NCBI RefSeq assembly: GCF_958450345.1
Contig: NC_088780.1
Coordinates: 133,252,226 to 133,316,225, forward strand
DNA: 64,000 nucleotides
Source of the DNA: Calliphora vicina
Taxonomy: Eukaryota > Arthropoda > Insecta > Diptera > Calliphoridae
Direction of reading: 5' to 3'
In this document: positions 23,961-38,900 of the stretch, piece after piece
Layout: every line of letters starts with the position of its first letter
Position numbering within the stretch: the stretch's first letter is position 1
Made by a program: the position numbers and the translations under genes
Notes under the pieces: generated by a model
Database searches by the model: none
What the model saw: only the letters and a program-made list of their open reading frames with translations
Told to the model about the DNA's origin: nothing

Positions 23961-26900
23961 ATGAGCAATACAATGACCGCTCATGAACCCATAAACTACT
24001 TGGATAGCATCCTTAACGAAGAGGAGAAACGCTGTGAGTACAGTCATCAATGGCGCAATTTCACCATATCACGTTCAGGTCGCTTCAAATCAAAAAACAA
24101 ACATCGTAATGCTGTCGATGGTAAAATGTTTGATCATACAGCAGGCACAACATCTACTACATCATCGTCAGCAGCAGCAGCATCAATGGGAACTTCATCA
24201 GCTTTTAGTACATCCTCTTCAGATAAGGATAAGGTGAGTAGGTTAAAATGTTAATGTTAAAGAAAATTTTATTTTTTTCCCTTCAGTTTTTGGAGAATAA
24301 AAGTGTTGATCTACATTTAAATGATTATTATACCTAATGAGATTTAAACTTCATTACCATTAGCATCTGTAGCAGGGATGGACAATTTAATATTATGAGA
24401 ATTTTTGTCATGGAAACTGTTGCCATATTCATATTCATAACCATAATTCGCTTAGGTAAACTGTAAATTTTGTAAAGTTTTTTCAATAACTTAAGTAGTC
24501 TATAATTAACTTTCAATACTTTTAAAATTTTCAGTTAGTATCATGATGTATGTATATATATGTACATCATTTTGCTAAGAACAATAGGTAATAAGTTATA
24601 TGGATAAAAAAAACACCTGTTTGGCCAAAATGTCAAATTTTGACCTCCTATAACTCAGAGAGTTCTTGACCGATCTTGTTGAAAAATCGTGTCCGAATTA
24701 CTATCCAATAGAACTAACATTGGTGCAAATTTCATCGGAAGACATCGATTTCAAAAGTTGGTTCACTTGACGTGAAATGCCCCATATATGTATGTATATG
24801 AAATCTTTTTATTCACATTTTCTTTCATGTTTTTTGATTTGAAATAATCGTGATAAAATTTTGCACAAATTTGTTCTAAGTGGACACACTAAACTTCTAA
24901 AAGAAGATGGTACATTTTTCTTCTCTGGAACATTCCTGATCTTCCAAAAATGGAGTTTATCGTAATACCACAACGAAGACTCCAAAACATCATCTGTTCC
25001 TGCAGTATTCGAAAAACGTTGATTTTTTTACCATTCTTGCTCTTGGCTCACCTCTTTCAATTGTTCTACCATTTTATTGTAGCATTGGTTTTTTAATTCA
25101 TAGGCAAGGCATTGTTTTATAAACTTCGAAAAATATTTTTTTTTTTTTATTTTTTGATGTTTATGTCTTGACGATTTAAATTTTATGATCTAATTTTACA
25201 ACACACGATTCAATCATGCTGGTTCAATCAAAAAAATATCAAACTATTTTTGATAAAGCACCAGCAGCTGGTACAATCACACCACAAGCTCATACACGAT
25301 CAATCAGCTGGCACAATCATGATGTTGTTGTGTATGGGCCCTATAACCGAAATTCAATCATTCAATTGTTTATTCAATTTTGTTATGAATTAATTCCATC
25401 ATGAATTTATTCAACGATGAATGAATTCTATTTAAATGAAAGACTTTGAATGAAACTATAGAACATGATTTTTGGATTGGATTTATTGGATGAAGAATGG
25501 CTGACATTTTTTAATTCGAAACTAATTTAAATTTACATAAATTTAATGAATTAATTCAACAAAATGAATGAATTATATTCAAATAAAAGTGTTTGAATGA
25601 ATTTCAAGAATTTGATGAAATGTATTGCATAATTAATTGTGAATTAAAATTTTAAATTTAATTAAATATTTGTAAAAAGTTTTTTTTTTCAATTTTTTGG
25701 AAAAAAAAAATTTCGAATTGGTTTTTTAAATTAAATTTTTTTTTTTTAAAAAATTCCCATAGTAGGTTCAACTTAATATGGTCTTATATACGTCGTTGCA
25801 AAGGTCTTTGAAATATCTATCATTAGATATCCATGACTTAGTAATCCAGATATAGGTAAAAAATCGAGGTTGTCCTGGTTTTTTCCTGATATCTCAGCCA
25901 TTTGTGGACCGATTTTCTCGATTTTAAATAACAATCGAGCTGGAAGAATTCCGGAGATATTGATTTATGAATCGTGTATGTAAGGGGGCTTCGGAACGTT
26001 GATTTCAACAGACAGACGGACAGACAGACTCCGCTATCTATAAGGATCCAGAATATATATATATATGTACTTTATAGGAAATTACAAACGGAATGACAAA
26101 CTTATATATACCCTTCTCACGAAGGTGAATGGTATAAAAACAAAAACCGCATTGAAAAGATATGTCATCTATTGAAAATCCCACATAGATTTAGCGTTAA
26201 CTATCGAACTGAAAAGTTATGTTCGAAAATTGCAATTCCCCAACTCTGATCAGAAATATATAAAATTTGTTATATAAAATTGATGACTTGTTTGTTCAAG
26301 TTTTTAGTATTTTATACAGTTCGTTCGTTTCGTTTCTTTGTTTCGAAATAAAAAGGGAGTTTTTAAAATAAAATTCAAACATATAAAAATGTTTTTTTTT
26401 TTTTTTTAATTCATACATATTTACTATATATGTATATGGGGGATTTCATGTCAAGTGAACCAACTTTTGAAATCGATGTCTTCCGATCGGGATGAAATTT
26501 GCACCAAGGTTAGCTCTATTGGATAGTAACTCAGACACAATTTTTCAACAACATCGGTCGAGAACTCTCTGAGTTATAGGGGGTAAAATTTTGACAATTT
26601 GGTCAAACAGGGGTTTTTTCTTATCCATGTAACTTATTACCTATTGTTCTTAGCAAAATGTGTTCCAAATAGTATAGATAGCTATTTCTTCGATCTTTCG
26701 AAAAAAAATATTTAAAAAAAAAAATAAAAAATTTTTAATATTTTTTTTCCGAAATCAAAAACTTTTTTGACTTTTTTTTAAAATACGCTATTTTTTTTTA
26801 TTTTTTTTTTTTTCTTAAAATAAAGTTTAGATATTTTCCTTGAACACCTACTTGGTCGCTTAGTGGGATGCGAGTGGGATATCTATCAAAATAAATATTT

Positions 26901-29900
26901 TGTAACTCAAAACATAAAATTTTTGACTTTTTTTGCAAAATCAAAAACTTTGTTGACTTTTTTTTTTCAAAATGGACCCTTTTTTAATCTTTTTTTTTAG
27001 GTCAAACAAAAGCTTAGATATTATCCTTGAAGACCCTTTTGGTCGCTTAGTGGGATGCGAGTGGGATATCTATCAAAATAAATATTTTTTAACTCAAGAC
27101 TTACAATTTTTGACTTTTTTTTTTGCAAATACGATTTTTTTTCCAAATGGGCCCTTTTTTTAAAATTTTTTTTGTAGTCAAAAGAAAGCTTAGGTCCATT
27201 CCTTTAAGATATTTTTAGTCCCTTAGTGGGATGCGAGTGGGATATCTATCAAAATAAATATTTTGTAACGCAAGACATACAATTTTTTAATTTTTTTTTG
27301 CAAAATCAAAATTTTTTTCCAATATGGGCCCTTTTTTAATTTTTTTTTTTTGCTCAAAAGAAAGCCTAGGTCCATTCCTTTAAGATATTTTTAGTCCCTT
27401 AGTGGGATGCGAGTGGGATATCTATCAAAATAAATGTTTTAACACAAAAATTTTATGTCTTGAGTTACAAAACATTTATTTTGATATATATCCCACTCGC
27501 ATCCCACTAAGCGATCAAAACCATCTTAAAGGAATAGGCCTAAGCTTTCTTTATAGCAAAAAAAAAAATTACAAAAAGGGCCCATTTTAAAAAAAAGTCA
27601 AAAAAGTTTTTGATTTTGCCAAAAAATCAAAAATTGTATATCTTGAGTTACAAAATATTTATTTTGATAGATATTCCACTCGTATCCCACTAAGGGACCT
27701 AAAATATCTTAAAGGAATGGACCTAAGCTTTCTTTTGACTAAAAAAAAATTTTTAAAAAAGGGCCCATTTTGAAAAAAAATTCGAATTTGCAAAAAAAAA
27801 GTCAATAATTGAATGTCTTGAGTTACAACATTTTTATTTTAATAGATATCCTACTCACATCTTCCTAAGTGACAAAATAGCTCTTAAAGGAAAAGACCTA
27901 AGCTTTCTTTTGAGAAAAAAAAATTTTTAAAAAAAAGTCCCATATTGGAAAAAAATTTCGATTTTGCAAAAAAAAATTAAAAAATTGTATGTCTTGCGTT
28001 ACAAAATATTTATTTTGATAGATATCCCACTCGCATCCCACTAAGGGACTAAAAATATCTTAAAGGAATGGACCTAGGCTTTCTTTTGAGCAAAAAAAAA
28101 AAATTAAAAAAGGGCCCATATTGGAAAAAAATTTTGATTTTGCAAAAAAAAATTAAAAAATTGTATGTCTTGCGTTACAAAATATTTATTTTGATAGATA
28201 TCCTACTCGCATCCCACTAAGGGACTAAAAATATCTTAAAGGAATGGACCTAAGCTTTCTTTTGACTACAAAAAAAATTTTAAAAAAAGGGCCCATTTGG
28301 AAAAAAAAATCGTATTTGCAAAAAAAAAAGTCAAAAATTGTAAGTCTTGAGTTAAAAAATATTTATTTTGATAGATATCCCACTCGCATCTCACTAAGCG
28401 ACCAAAAGGGTCTTCAAGGATAATATCTAAGCTTTTGTTTGACCTAAAAAAAAAGATTAAAAAAGGGTCCATTTTGAAAAAAAAAAGTCAACAAAGTTTT
28501 TGATTTTGCAAAAAAAGTCAAAAATTTTATGTTTTGAGTTACAAAATATTTATTTTGATAGATATCCCACTCGCATCCCACTAAGCGACCAAGTAGGTGT
28601 TCAAGGAAAATATCTAAACTTTATTTTAAGAAAAAAAAAAAAATAAAAAAAAATAGCGTATTTTAAAAAAAAGTCAAAAAAGTTTTTGATTTCGGAAAAA
28701 AAATATTAAAAATTTTTTATTTTTTTTTTTAAATATTTTTTTTCGAAAGATCGAAGAAATAGCTATCTATACTATTTGGAACACATTTTGCTAAGAACAA
28801 TAGGTAATAAGTTACATGGATAAGAAAAAACCCCTGTTTGACCAAATTGTCAAAATTTTACCCCCTATAACTCAGAGAGTTCTCGACCGATGTTGTTGAA
28901 AAATTGTGTCTGAGTTACTATCCAATAGAGCTAACCTTGGTGCAAATTTCATCCCGATCGGAAGACATCGATTTCAAAAGTTGGTTCACTTGACATGAAA
29001 TCCCCCATATATATGTTTAGTATGTATGTATATAATTTTATATAAATACACATGCATATTTATATGGCTTCTGTTAAAATATATAAATATTTTTTTTTTA
29101 TTATTATAATTTAGTTTTGTACGAAAAAAAAAACACAACTCCAAGTCACAATTTAAATCTGACTCATATTTTTTCTTAGTTTTTTTTTGTTTGTTGTTTT
29201 CTTTCTTTAAGACTGTTGGGAGACACTATTATTAATTATAATAGACCTAAATAAGTTTTGATAAAAATGTTGGCAAAAAAAAAATAAAGTTGTCTGTTGT
29301 TGTTTTAACCATATTGAACTTTTTCCTATCACCACCTATGTTGTTTTTTCGATATTGTGTTTGATCTTGAAATACATTTATACACATAGATAGAAATATA
29401 GATACATTTTAATTTAGATAACGAAAAATTGTGTGATTCTTTAATTATGTGTTTAGTAGTCGGAGAGTACAGTGTGTATTAGAATAATGTTTACACTATT
29501 AGTGTTGAGAAGTTTACGAGCGAATCAGTTCAAAAGAATTAGGTACTTCAGAACTTATATCTGGCACCGAATTACCGCTTTTGATATCTAGTAAACTTGA
29601 TCGTAATTTTCTTATTCGAGATTATGATATTCTATATCTATATAGAGCCAGAAAGTAGTACATACATATATTTTATTTTTAGATACCACAGCTCATACGA
29701 TCACGAATGAGTTAATTCATCCTTAGTATTGTAAGCCATTTTTCCACAGTATTTACAGCGTTTGTTAGAAGTATGTTTAGACTTTTAATTAGTTCTCTCT
29801 GCTACTGTTGCAGGTTTTGTTACCTTCAACGCTTTCATATTTATTATTTTTTTATTTTATCACACAAATACATCAAATAATATAAAAAAGGTTTTTTTTT

Positions 29901-32900
29901 TGTTGCTGAAAAACTCAAATTTTGCAATTATTTGAAACGCAATATTTGAGTCTAGTTAATATAATATCGTTAAAAATGTTTGTTTTGTTAATTTATTTAC
30001 TTTATGTCTTCTTTTTATTATTACTGTTGTTGTTTCTAACAAAGAAATATTAAATCCTATTTAACAATTACCTTCAATAAACATTAATACTCTTAACGTA
30101 CTTATTGGAGCAATTAATTTATGAAAAATATATATTATAATATACAAAAATAAGTTTAAACTGTTTATATAATAAATACCCTACATTTGATCTGTGCAGT
30201 GAAAGAGATAATCTAAATCAAAAATCGCTCGCTCTAGAATGTGTGTAAGAGAAACATTCGCTTTAGGACACGTTACCTTAACGCACACATTAGGGCTAAG
30301 CAACATTTTCTACACAATTTATGATGGAACTTGTCACACTCGCCCAAAGCTAATCCCTTCTTAAAGATAAGAAAAATTATTTTAACGTTAAATGGTAAAT
30401 TATATTAAAATTTAAGATAACAAATCCAATTGACATGAATACTCGCCGTTATCCATTGAACATCTGTTCGTGGGTGTAACAAACATCTAATCCAACTTAT
30501 ACTACCAGGATACGAGACAGTATGGTTCGTTAAATATTTAAAAAAAAAGTGATTGTACTTGTACCAAGTAACCATTACACACAAATGAAACCGGTATTAC
30601 AAACATTTAGTGGCGTCTGCTTTGTTGGCTGTAATTCGAAAACAAAAGTAATAGTTATTTATTTATAATTCAAAATTATAGTGATTCAACTTAAACGGAA
30701 ATTAAATCAAACAAATACATGATTCATTTTCGCTTGAACAGAATATTAGAAATAAATAAATTTATGTAACATTACAATAAAACAAAACAAAAACATACAT
30801 TTAATTCTGTATGATGAATTTGTTTTTTATTTAATTTATTTTAGAATATGAGTATAATACCTATAAAACAACTAAAAATTTCAAACTGAAATCTGCCATA
30901 TAATTTGAATATTGTATGATTTAGAGCAGGGGTTCTCAAAAGCTTTTGCTTCACGGCCCCCTGACTAGTGTTTATAAACCGGTTAACCGAAAAACCGGTT
31001 TTTCTTCGAAATCTCATTTTTTTGCGAACCGGTTAATTTAAAATGTTGATTTTCGGTTAACCGGTTTATCCGGTTTTTATCACTCGGTTAACCGGTTTTT
31101 AAAATTTGGGACTAAAATTGATAAATTTCATGTTTTGGTGCAATTTTTATATTCATTGTACACCCTTTATTGGTCTAATTTGAAATCTAAACTGCTGATT
31201 TACAATACAAACCTATTTAGACTGATATTTTTAAGAATTGCAATAATTCTAAATAGTAGAAGACGATGAGTTTACTTAAAAACTTTTTCACAATAAATTG
31301 CACATGAAACTATTAAAAATTAATAATGATTCATTATAAACTTAGTGATGATTTTACCTAACGTTAACTTGAATTTGATGTGCATACCTTCTTTCAATGA
31401 ATTTGACTTCATTAGTGCGTTTTGTTCTTAAAATTTTATTTTATTAATCATTAAGCTAACGATTAGTGTCCCTTTTAAGAAATAAACGGTCTAAAATCCA
31501 TGATTTGAAATATTTTTGAAATCTGATAATGGAGTTTTATTAATTATTTAGTATGATTTAAATGACAAATAATCACAGCTAAGAAGAAGTGCATTTGCAT
31601 ATTATAGGTCCTTTTTTGGACTTGCAACATTTTCTGTTTCATATCTGAAAGTCGAGGTGATAATAAATTTTTAAAATTATCAAATATTTAATTAAAAAAC
31701 GGATTTACATTTTTTGGTTGAAATTTAATGAATAAACAAAACACTAAAACATATTTATACTCAATTCCATTTGAGTGAGATAACAATTTTGAAATTTTTA
31801 CAAAATAAAATGGACTTAGCACTTTTGAATATTCATAGTTATTTAATATTAGCCATTACTGATTACTAATAACTACAAATTTTAAAGCTGTATATACTTT
31901 ATTGGTCTTTTTATTTTTTCTACACATACATATGTATATGACGGTTAACCGGTTTTTTCAATGTCGGTTAATCGAAAACCCCGTTTTCTAAAAAAGGCCA
32001 ATTTTCGGTTAACCGACAAACCGGTTTTTTAAAAAGTCGGTTTTTTATAAACACTACCCCTCACCCATTTCATTGAAAACACGCATCACTTCTCTTATAC
32101 ACAAAAAAAAAAACATTTCTATGGTCAGCTACATATAATTTATATTTCTTTTCGAGTCGAAATTGAGAAAATACAGATTGAAATCAAGAAATTCAAATTT
32201 ATTTTGAGAAATAAAAAAATTGAATTCAACAAATCAAACTAATATTGAGAAAACCATGGAGAAAACCATGAGATGAATATTTCCTCCATCTTTTTTTTTG
32301 GGTATAAAAATGTCACATCTAGTTTTTAATTTTTTTTTAAATTATAATAAATACATATGTTTATTATAATTAATCTGACTTTTAATAAAATTCAACAATA
32401 TTAATCATAATATTTTTTTTATCATTTGCTCCTCCATTTCAAGTTGAAATTGAGAAAATAAAAATTTATATTAAGAAAAAACAAACTGAACTTGATTTTC
32501 AAACTGATGATGAGAATATTGAGAAAATAGATGTTGCAATTTAGAAAATCAAGTTAATATTGGGAAAAACCCAATTGAAAATGAGAAATCGAAATTAATA
32601 TGGAGAAAATAAAAATTATTATTATTATTTCTCAATATTAATTTAGGTTTTCTCAACATTAAGATGTATTTTTACAACTTCAATTTTCATTCTCTGAATA
32701 TTAATTTCGATTTCTCAATTTCAATTGGGTTTTTCCCAATATTAACTTGATTTTCTAAATTACAACATCTATTTTCTCAATATTCTCATCTTCAGTTTGA
32801 AAATCAAGTTCAGTTTGTTTTTTCTTAATATAAATTTTTATTTTCTCAATTTCAACTTGAAATGGAGGAGCAAATGATAAAAAAAATATTATGATTAATA

Positions 32901-35900
32901 TTGTTGAATTTTATTAAAAATCAGATTAATTATAATAAACATATGTATTTATTATAATTTAAAAAAAAATTAAAAACTAGATGTGACATTTTTATACCCA
33001 AAAAAAAAGATGGTGGAAATATTCATCTCAGACCCCCAAAGGATATATGTATATTCTGGGTCATCATATGATTCTAAAACGATCTAGCTATGTCCGTCTG
33101 TCTGCCAGTTGAAAACACGATAGGGCCCAAACGAAAGGAGTTAGCTGGATGAAATTTTATATAAATACTCTCAAAATCGGTCCATGAATTCACTTAGCCC
33201 TCATACAAATGTTCCCTCGGAATACTGTTTGAGCAGTCATAAATATGTTGTATTATGCGGCAATCCTGATAAAATTTTGCACAAATTAGTTGTAAGTATT
33301 CTGAAATTATATTGTAAAGTATGGCGAAAATCGGGCAACATTTTTCCCTAGTCACCATACAAGGTCCCCCTCAGAAAATGACTTGAACATTCATAATAAA
33401 TAATATCTTGATGAAATTGGACATAAACAAGATTTATAAGAACCTAAATCTTTCTATCAACCATAAACTCTATATCAGAAAAATATTTTATTGTCACATA
33501 TTGATGGTTGGTTGCATTAATTTAAGATAAGCTTAGAATTTTTTTTAAAAAAATTAATATTTTAAGACATATTAAGATGAATAAGATATTCTATATTGAT
33601 TTAAAAATTAGACATTTTTGAAGTCAGATGTTATCAAATACATACATACATACATAAATATGTAAAAATATTAAACTTTTTTTAAAAAAAATTTGAGAAA
33701 TATTAAAAACAATTCATTTTATTTAGAAATTTTTCAAACTCATTATTTTTCCCGATTATGCGGATTGATATTTCTACAAAAAATCTGTTTTCGTGTTATT
33801 TCAGAATTTATTAAAATTAAGACGATATTTTTAGAAAATTATTTGGACAAACCTTACCGAAGATATTTTCAAAAAACAAAATGATGTCAAAGTAAAAAAA
33901 CAAAAATTTAAAAATTTTAACTTAAATATCATTTAAACTATAAGAGATAACTTAGTGAATTAAACCGGAATTTCTTAACTTTCCCACTTTCCATATTTGT
34001 ACAAGTTATAAGCTGTAAAAAGTGTTCCTAACCAGAGGTGGTCGACTTTGACAGCATGAATCGTTGTATGCCAACAGTAGTTTAGAAGATTCTGATTTAT
34101 TACCATTTTTTGCCGATCGACCATAATGTGCAACATCATTTAATGGATTTTATCACTTAAGTTTTATCAATTGGAAATATTGTGTTTATTGCAAAAACAA
34201 CTGTCAAAAATTACAGCTTATCAGTTGCACAAACTGATGGACAGTTCGGCACTTTATTTGTTTTTGGTGTTTTTTTTTGTTTTTTTGCACATCATTACCT
34301 TTAATATTTATTTATATTGTTAGCGGAACTTTCTTATGCAATGATATAAAATATTGTGTTTTATTAGAAAGTGTGATTATTTTATATCAATTATTTGAAG
34401 AATTGGCCTGTCATCACTTATCAGCAGAGCTGAATTCATTCGATTGAGGAGTGAATAGCGATTGAGGAACATTTTATCATTTTAAGAATCGTGGCTTATT
34501 TTTTGTAATTTTTATCTGAACTGAAAAGTGAATTAAAAATTGAATTACAATTGAACATTAAAATGAATTCATTCAAATTTAAATTCAATTCATAATTTGG
34601 GCAAAATTAATGCATTCAAAAACTAAAAATTCGTTGCCTGGTTGATTCGAAGTTTCATTCAAAAATTCATCATTATTTTACAGCTCTGCTAACCAACAAG
34701 AACAGAATAAATATGTTTTAAGTGCCAAATAATGAAAATCTGAAATAGAGTCTGATTTTAATTGACAAGTCTTCAAAGTATCAATAATTTAAAAATACTT
34801 ATCAGGTTCCAATCTTAGTACATCGTGTAATTGTGCCTACCTTTGGTATCTGAATTCAAAACTATCCATATCATTTTTATTTACAATTTTAGTTTGTATG
34901 TACAAAGTAAAGAACGCATGACGATTTTTGACAAATAAACAACTCTCAACGGTCTTATTTAGGTATATCTGTTACACGTGGATTCATAGAGAAATATTCA
35001 TAGAGCGGAAAATCCCCTGTCAAAGACCTAACTCAGTTGTCAAAAACCTAAGTGGTGAGAATTTATTAGTAAATAAAACTATGTTAAGACAAAAACAACA
35101 CTCGTATGTGTGATTATTTTGAGTAAAATTTTGTTTTGATTTTTTTTTTAGTTTCCGCTCTTGTTTCTATGCCTGGATTCCCGAAGCCTTAAACAAGTAA
35201 GAGTGTGACAATAAAATAATTTTCTGATATAGGGATTATATGGGAGGTAGAGTCAATTATGGACCGATCCTCACAAAAGTTGGTAGAACGATTTAGGTTC
35301 ATATAAAATTGTTTATATCCAATTTTATCACGATATTAATTATCATAAAACAATTATGAATGTTCAAGACAATTTCTGAGTGGGACATGGGATGGGAATT
35401 AGGGAAAAATTTTGCCCGATTTTCGCCATACTTTACAGTATAATTTCAAAGTACTTAGAACTAATTTGTGCAAAATTTTATCAGGATGGCGCATAATCAA
35501 GATATTTATGACTGCTCAAACAGTATTCCGGAGGATATTTGTATGGGGGCTAGATGAAATCATGAAAATCGTTTGGGACCTATAGTGTTTTCAACAGACA
35601 GACTCATAGCTAGAACGTCTTAGAATATTGTGAGTACCCAGGATATATATATACTTTTTGGTTCTACGACGAATATTTTGATGTGTTTCAAACGGAATAA
35701 CAAAATCAATATACCCCCCTATTTTTTGAGGGTCTGTATAAAAACATCTGTCAACAATGAAAGCAATAAAATTTTCTTTTGTTTGTCATTTTTATTATTT
35801 TTATTACTGTTTTAAAAACTCAAATACTTGTAGGTACTATAGTACTTTTATTTCGAAAATTTACGAATTTCTTTCATTATTTTCTTAACAAATGATTATT

Positions 35901-38900
35901 ACTGTATTTTTAAAACGCACGAAACATACACAAAAAAAACTGTCGAGATTAATGAAGGTGACACAATTTTTCACAACAGTCACAAAATAATTATAACAAA
36001 ATGAAAGCCTTATCAAAAGTGCATAAAAATCCGATAATCTAAATGTTTTTGATAGCCCAGTTTGAACACATTAAGTACTTGCTCTCATACTATATATGTA
36101 CATATGATTACGAATTTTAGATTACTCTAGCGTGAGGTGCTGGAGTACTAAAATAATAATAATAACTTTAAAAAATATATATTTAAGCGAAATACAAATA
36201 AATTGACATTTTTGCTGAGTGGTAGCAATTAGTGGGCGTGGCGTTAAGTAGCTGCAATTATTTTGGAATTAATCTAAATTGCTAAGAATAATCCATCATA
36301 TTTCAGATTTTTAAATGATTTGTTTGATATTTTTGACAGGTTGTCCGATATATTAAATGTTATATTATAGTTTTGCTTGTTATCATATAACAAGTGCTAG
36401 TAAATACATAGATATATGAAATAATTTTAAGATTATAATTTTATTAACGATTTTTAATGACAAGTATTGAGCGAAGTATTTAGATGTTCCATATAATTTA
36501 TATACTTTAAATAAAAGTATGTTCGATTTATTGATGGTACTTATTTTCAAGATTTAAACTAATGCCCCCACTTATCTCATAACTATTTATACACTATTTA
36601 GTCGATCGAAAGCCGAATGATTATTAGTTCTTAAGAAGGACAGTTTAGTTATTGAGCGCTTCCATAGAACTTGTTGCGAAGTGATAATTTCAAAAAAAGA
36701 TCTTTGGCCTCCAAACTAGGACGAGTAATAACGTATTCATGCGTTGCGGAAATACTACAGTTTTTCTAAGGATAAAGTTAATCACCCCTATTGCGAATCA
36801 ATATTTCAAATGAAATTCATCAACTTTGTTCACGTGAAAAAATTCACCTTGTTGTGAAATTTTTAGATGGAATTTTGTAAACAGTAAACAGCTGTTACGA
36901 ACAAAATTAACTATTGTAAATGAAACGTTCATGGGAATATCACGATAGCCATTTTCCCTTCGAGGGAAATGTTATTGCCGATAGGGGTGAATATTTGTTT
37001 AAATATTTTTTCTCTTTAAATCTAAAACTCTTAACGAGTATATAAGAAACTACTTATACAAAGGCATAACAATACAATGTATCGTCAAAAATAACACACA
37101 TATATCGGAAACTCTCCTGTCAAGGACCTAACTCAGTTGTCAAAAACCTAAGTGGAGAGATTGTATTAGTAGAAAAAGCTTGTGGAAACAAAAACAATAT
37201 TCATATGTGTGATTTTTTGAGTAATATTTTTGTTGGAGTTTTTATACCATTCACCTTCCTGAGAAGGGTATATATAAGTTTGTCATTCCGTTTGTAATTT
37301 CCACAAGATCCTTATAGATAGCGGAAGCCCCCAAATAACTTACATACACGATTCATACATCAATATCTCCGGAATTCTTCCGGCTCGGTTGCTATTTAAA
37401 ATCGATAAAATCGGTCCACAAATGGCTGAGATATAAGGAAAAAACCAGAACAACCGCGATTTTTGACCTATATCTGGATTACTAAGTCATTAATATAGAC
37501 AATATGAATATCTAATGATAGATATTTCAAAGACCTTTGCAACGACGTATATAAGACCATAGTAAATTTGACCTACAATGGGTAAAAATCGGAAAAAATA
37601 TTTTTTAACCCGAATTTTTTTTTTCACCAAAAGTTTTTTTTTGGTAAATATTAAAAAAAAATTAAAAAACAAAAAAAAATTTAAAAAAAACAATTCGACA
37701 AATATTTTTTTTCCAAAAAATTAAAATAAATAAATTTTGTTTACCTAAAAATATTTAAAATTTTGGCCGACTTCATAAACGCAATAATGCAAAGCAATAC
37801 TTTGTGACATTCATGAACGCATAAATGTTTTGTAAAGAAACATAAATAAAAACAGTTCACAAATTTGACAGATGCTGCGCATGGACAAGGATTGCCATAC
37901 AATAATGAACTTGCGACATTGCCAAAACAAAATCTATTGCGTTTATGAACACTATGCATTGCAGTGTTGCTTTGCAAAATGCGTTTATGAAGTCAGCCTT
38001 TTATTTTGAAGTATAATTTGGTGAAGGGTATATAAGATTCGGCACAGCCGAATATAGATCTCTTACTTGGTTTTATTTCAATATCTACATATTCTACTTA
38101 TTACACATTTTTTGGATATTTTTGGCATTTGATAAGAACAATTGTTGTTTTTGTAGAACTGATACCACCTTGTATGAATTCGGCTTGATTAGTTCCTTTT
38201 AAACTTTATAGAAGTATTTTATATTTATTTTCCCGTCAACTTAAGTGATATGGACTAGTTCGTTTAAAACAATTGGCACAAATTGCCCGTATGTAACCTA
38301 AACGAAAACTATGTATATCGATAACTTTTTCATTAACCTAAGTAATTGGGAAAATCCAATAAACCTTATTTTCCTTTTACATTTACAATTCTGTATATCA
38401 TTGTTTTTATTACAGTATTAATATTGACGTTCATGTATTTTAAACCCCCATAATCAGTTCTTTCTAAACTAAAATGATAATCAAATGTTATATATTCGAT
38501 CTTAATTACTACTTCTTAATATCCATTGAATTTTCAAATGTTATTTTTTTCAAATTACTTTGAATGTCACGTCTTTCAATTGTAGTTTTGATTATTTTTT
38601 TTTTAATTTCCATTACATTTGTATTCTTATCAGAACTTATGTATGTATGGAATGAATGTAGCAAGAACATGTAAACTTCCGTTTATAGTACTCATAAGTA
38701 TGTTCAATCACTTCCTTTTTTATGCCCTTCTCATTATGTTTTGTTTTAAAAACTTAACGGCCGGGCCGGCGCTCATGTAAAGTTTTGTGCTGATAATTAA
38801 TTAATTAATTATGTGACGTACGTAAAGCAATTTAATGTTCTTTATTTTTCCACTTACACACAATCGTTCTGTAATCACTTTGTACTTTATGTCACACAAT

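Noticed and set aside
26972..28472. Mirrored frames sharing MDPFLIFFFRSNKSLD in both arms of the fold-back
   Set aside because: They arise from the inverted repeat itself, consist mostly of Phe/Lys from A/T tracts, and carry no domain.
33693..33884. 63-residue plus-strand frame (MRNIKNNSF...)
   Set aside because: It is AT-driven, unsupported by splice sites and has no recognisable family.
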